Source of the DNA: Spirochaetales bacterium
Lineage (GTDB): Bacteria; Spirochaetota; JAAYUW01
Direction: 5' to 3'
Assembly: GCA_012797605.1 (NCBI GenBank)
Contig: JAAZOT010000093.1
Location: forward strand, 1-35,015
DNA: 35,015 bases
The notes below the pieces were generated by a model. The model ran no database searches. It was not told the origin of the DNA and saw only the letters and a list, made by a program, of their open reading frames with translations. The position numbers were made by a program, and so were the translations under genes. Positions 34,753-35,015 of the stretch are shown here, piece after piece; the stretch's first letter is position 1, and every line of letters begins with the position of its first letter.

Positions 34753-34834
34753 TGCGAGTGGAGGGAGTTGAACCCACACACCCTAAGGCACTAGATCCTA
34801 AGTCTAGCGTGTCTGCCAGTTCCACCACACTCGC
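34753..34834 (-). tRNA. tRNA-Leu (anticodon TAG)
   Basis: An 82-base class II tRNA on the minus strand. The acceptor GCGAGTG pairs with CACTCGC, with discriminator A at 34753. The anticodon loop CTTAGGA carries TAG, there is a long variable arm, and the T-loop is TTCAACT. CCA is not encoded. It is last of the visible tRNA cluster. Confidence 0.95.
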
Positions 34835-34879
34835 ATTAATATATTTAATAAGGATTAATAAATAACTCTGAAGGGAATT

Positions 34880-34952
34880 TGGGTCGCAAAGGATTCGAAC
34901 CTTTGGCCTACTGATTAAGAGTCAGTTGCTCTACCAGCTGAGCTAGCGACCC
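34880..34952 (-). tRNA. tRNA-Lys (anticodon CTT)
   Basis: A 73-base tRNA. The acceptor GGGTCGC pairs with GCGACCC, with discriminator A at 34880. The anticodon loop CTCTTAA carries CTT and the T-loop is TTCGAAT. CCA is not encoded. It sits five bases downstream of tRNA-Arg and 45 bases upstream of tRNA-Leu, presumably one transcript. Confidence 0.96.
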
Positions 34953-34957
34953 ATATA

Positions 34958-35015
34958 CGCGCCCTGCAGGAATCGAACCTGCGGCCTGAGGATTCGAAGT
35001 CCGCCGCTCTATCCA
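34958..35015 (-). tRNA. tRNA-Arg (anticodon TCG), 5' part cut off by the window edge
   Basis: The 3' 58 bases of a tRNA. The T-arm GCAGG/CCTGC with loop TTCGATT, the 3' acceptor strand AGGGCGC and discriminator G (34958) are present, as is anticodon TCG in CTTCGAA. The D-arm and 5' acceptor strand lie mostly beyond the edge. The anticodon stem GCGGA/TCCTC has one C-T mismatch at pair 28-42. Confidence 0.9.

Overview
The window is very AT-rich bacterial chromosomal DNA. It reads as housekeeping and envelope genes. I see no transposase, integrase, phage gene or CRISPR array. The best lineage guess is a low-GC Gram-negative-type (diderm) anaerobe, possibly a spirochaete. Three things point that way: an Omp85/BamA-like outer-membrane protein with POTRA domains, an isoleucyl-tRNA synthetase of the eukaryote-like (IleRS2) type, and a FapA/DUF342 protein. 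None of these fixes the phylum alone. None of the five tRNA genes encodes its 3' CCA.

Left part (1-18.1 kb): almost everything is on the minus strand. In order along the window: the start of an unknown gene running off the left edge; a class B penicillin-binding protein with a PASTA domain, preceded in its operon by a small DRTGG-domain protein; two plus-strand tRNA-Ser genes (TGA, GCT) facing a YbaK-type tRNA deacylase; an ssnA-ygeY-ygeW group, known elsewhere from purine/urate catabolism and selenium-linked loci; a probable operon thiI-prs-DNA methyltransferase; a divergent radical SAM gene (plus strand); a D-2-hydroxyacid dehydrogenase; the overlapping tig-clpP-clpX chaperone/protease operon; and a class V aminotransferase with a clear terminator.

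A 457-bp AT-rich gap (18089-18545) marks a switch in gene direction. From there to 34.7 kb nearly all genes are on the plus strand: a GNAT-like acetyltransferase and fapA; a minus-strand hybrid histidine kinase with a solute-binding-protein-like N-terminus but no membrane segment; a probable four-gene envelope operon (FG-GAP repeat protein, two-POTRA Omp85-like barrel, ABC ATPase, ABC-2 permease); and an ileS-tldD-tldE operon closed by a strong bidirectional terminator. The right edge holds a minus-strand tRNA cluster (Arg-TCG, Lys-CTT, Leu-TAG).

The items most worth a second look are the FG-GAP/Omp85/ABC operon, the membrane-less sensor kinase, the reduced ssnA-ygeY-ygeW cluster with direct repeats in its gaps, and the radical SAM protein, which may be a LipS2-type lipoyl synthase component. 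All function assignments come from reading motifs. No database search was run.
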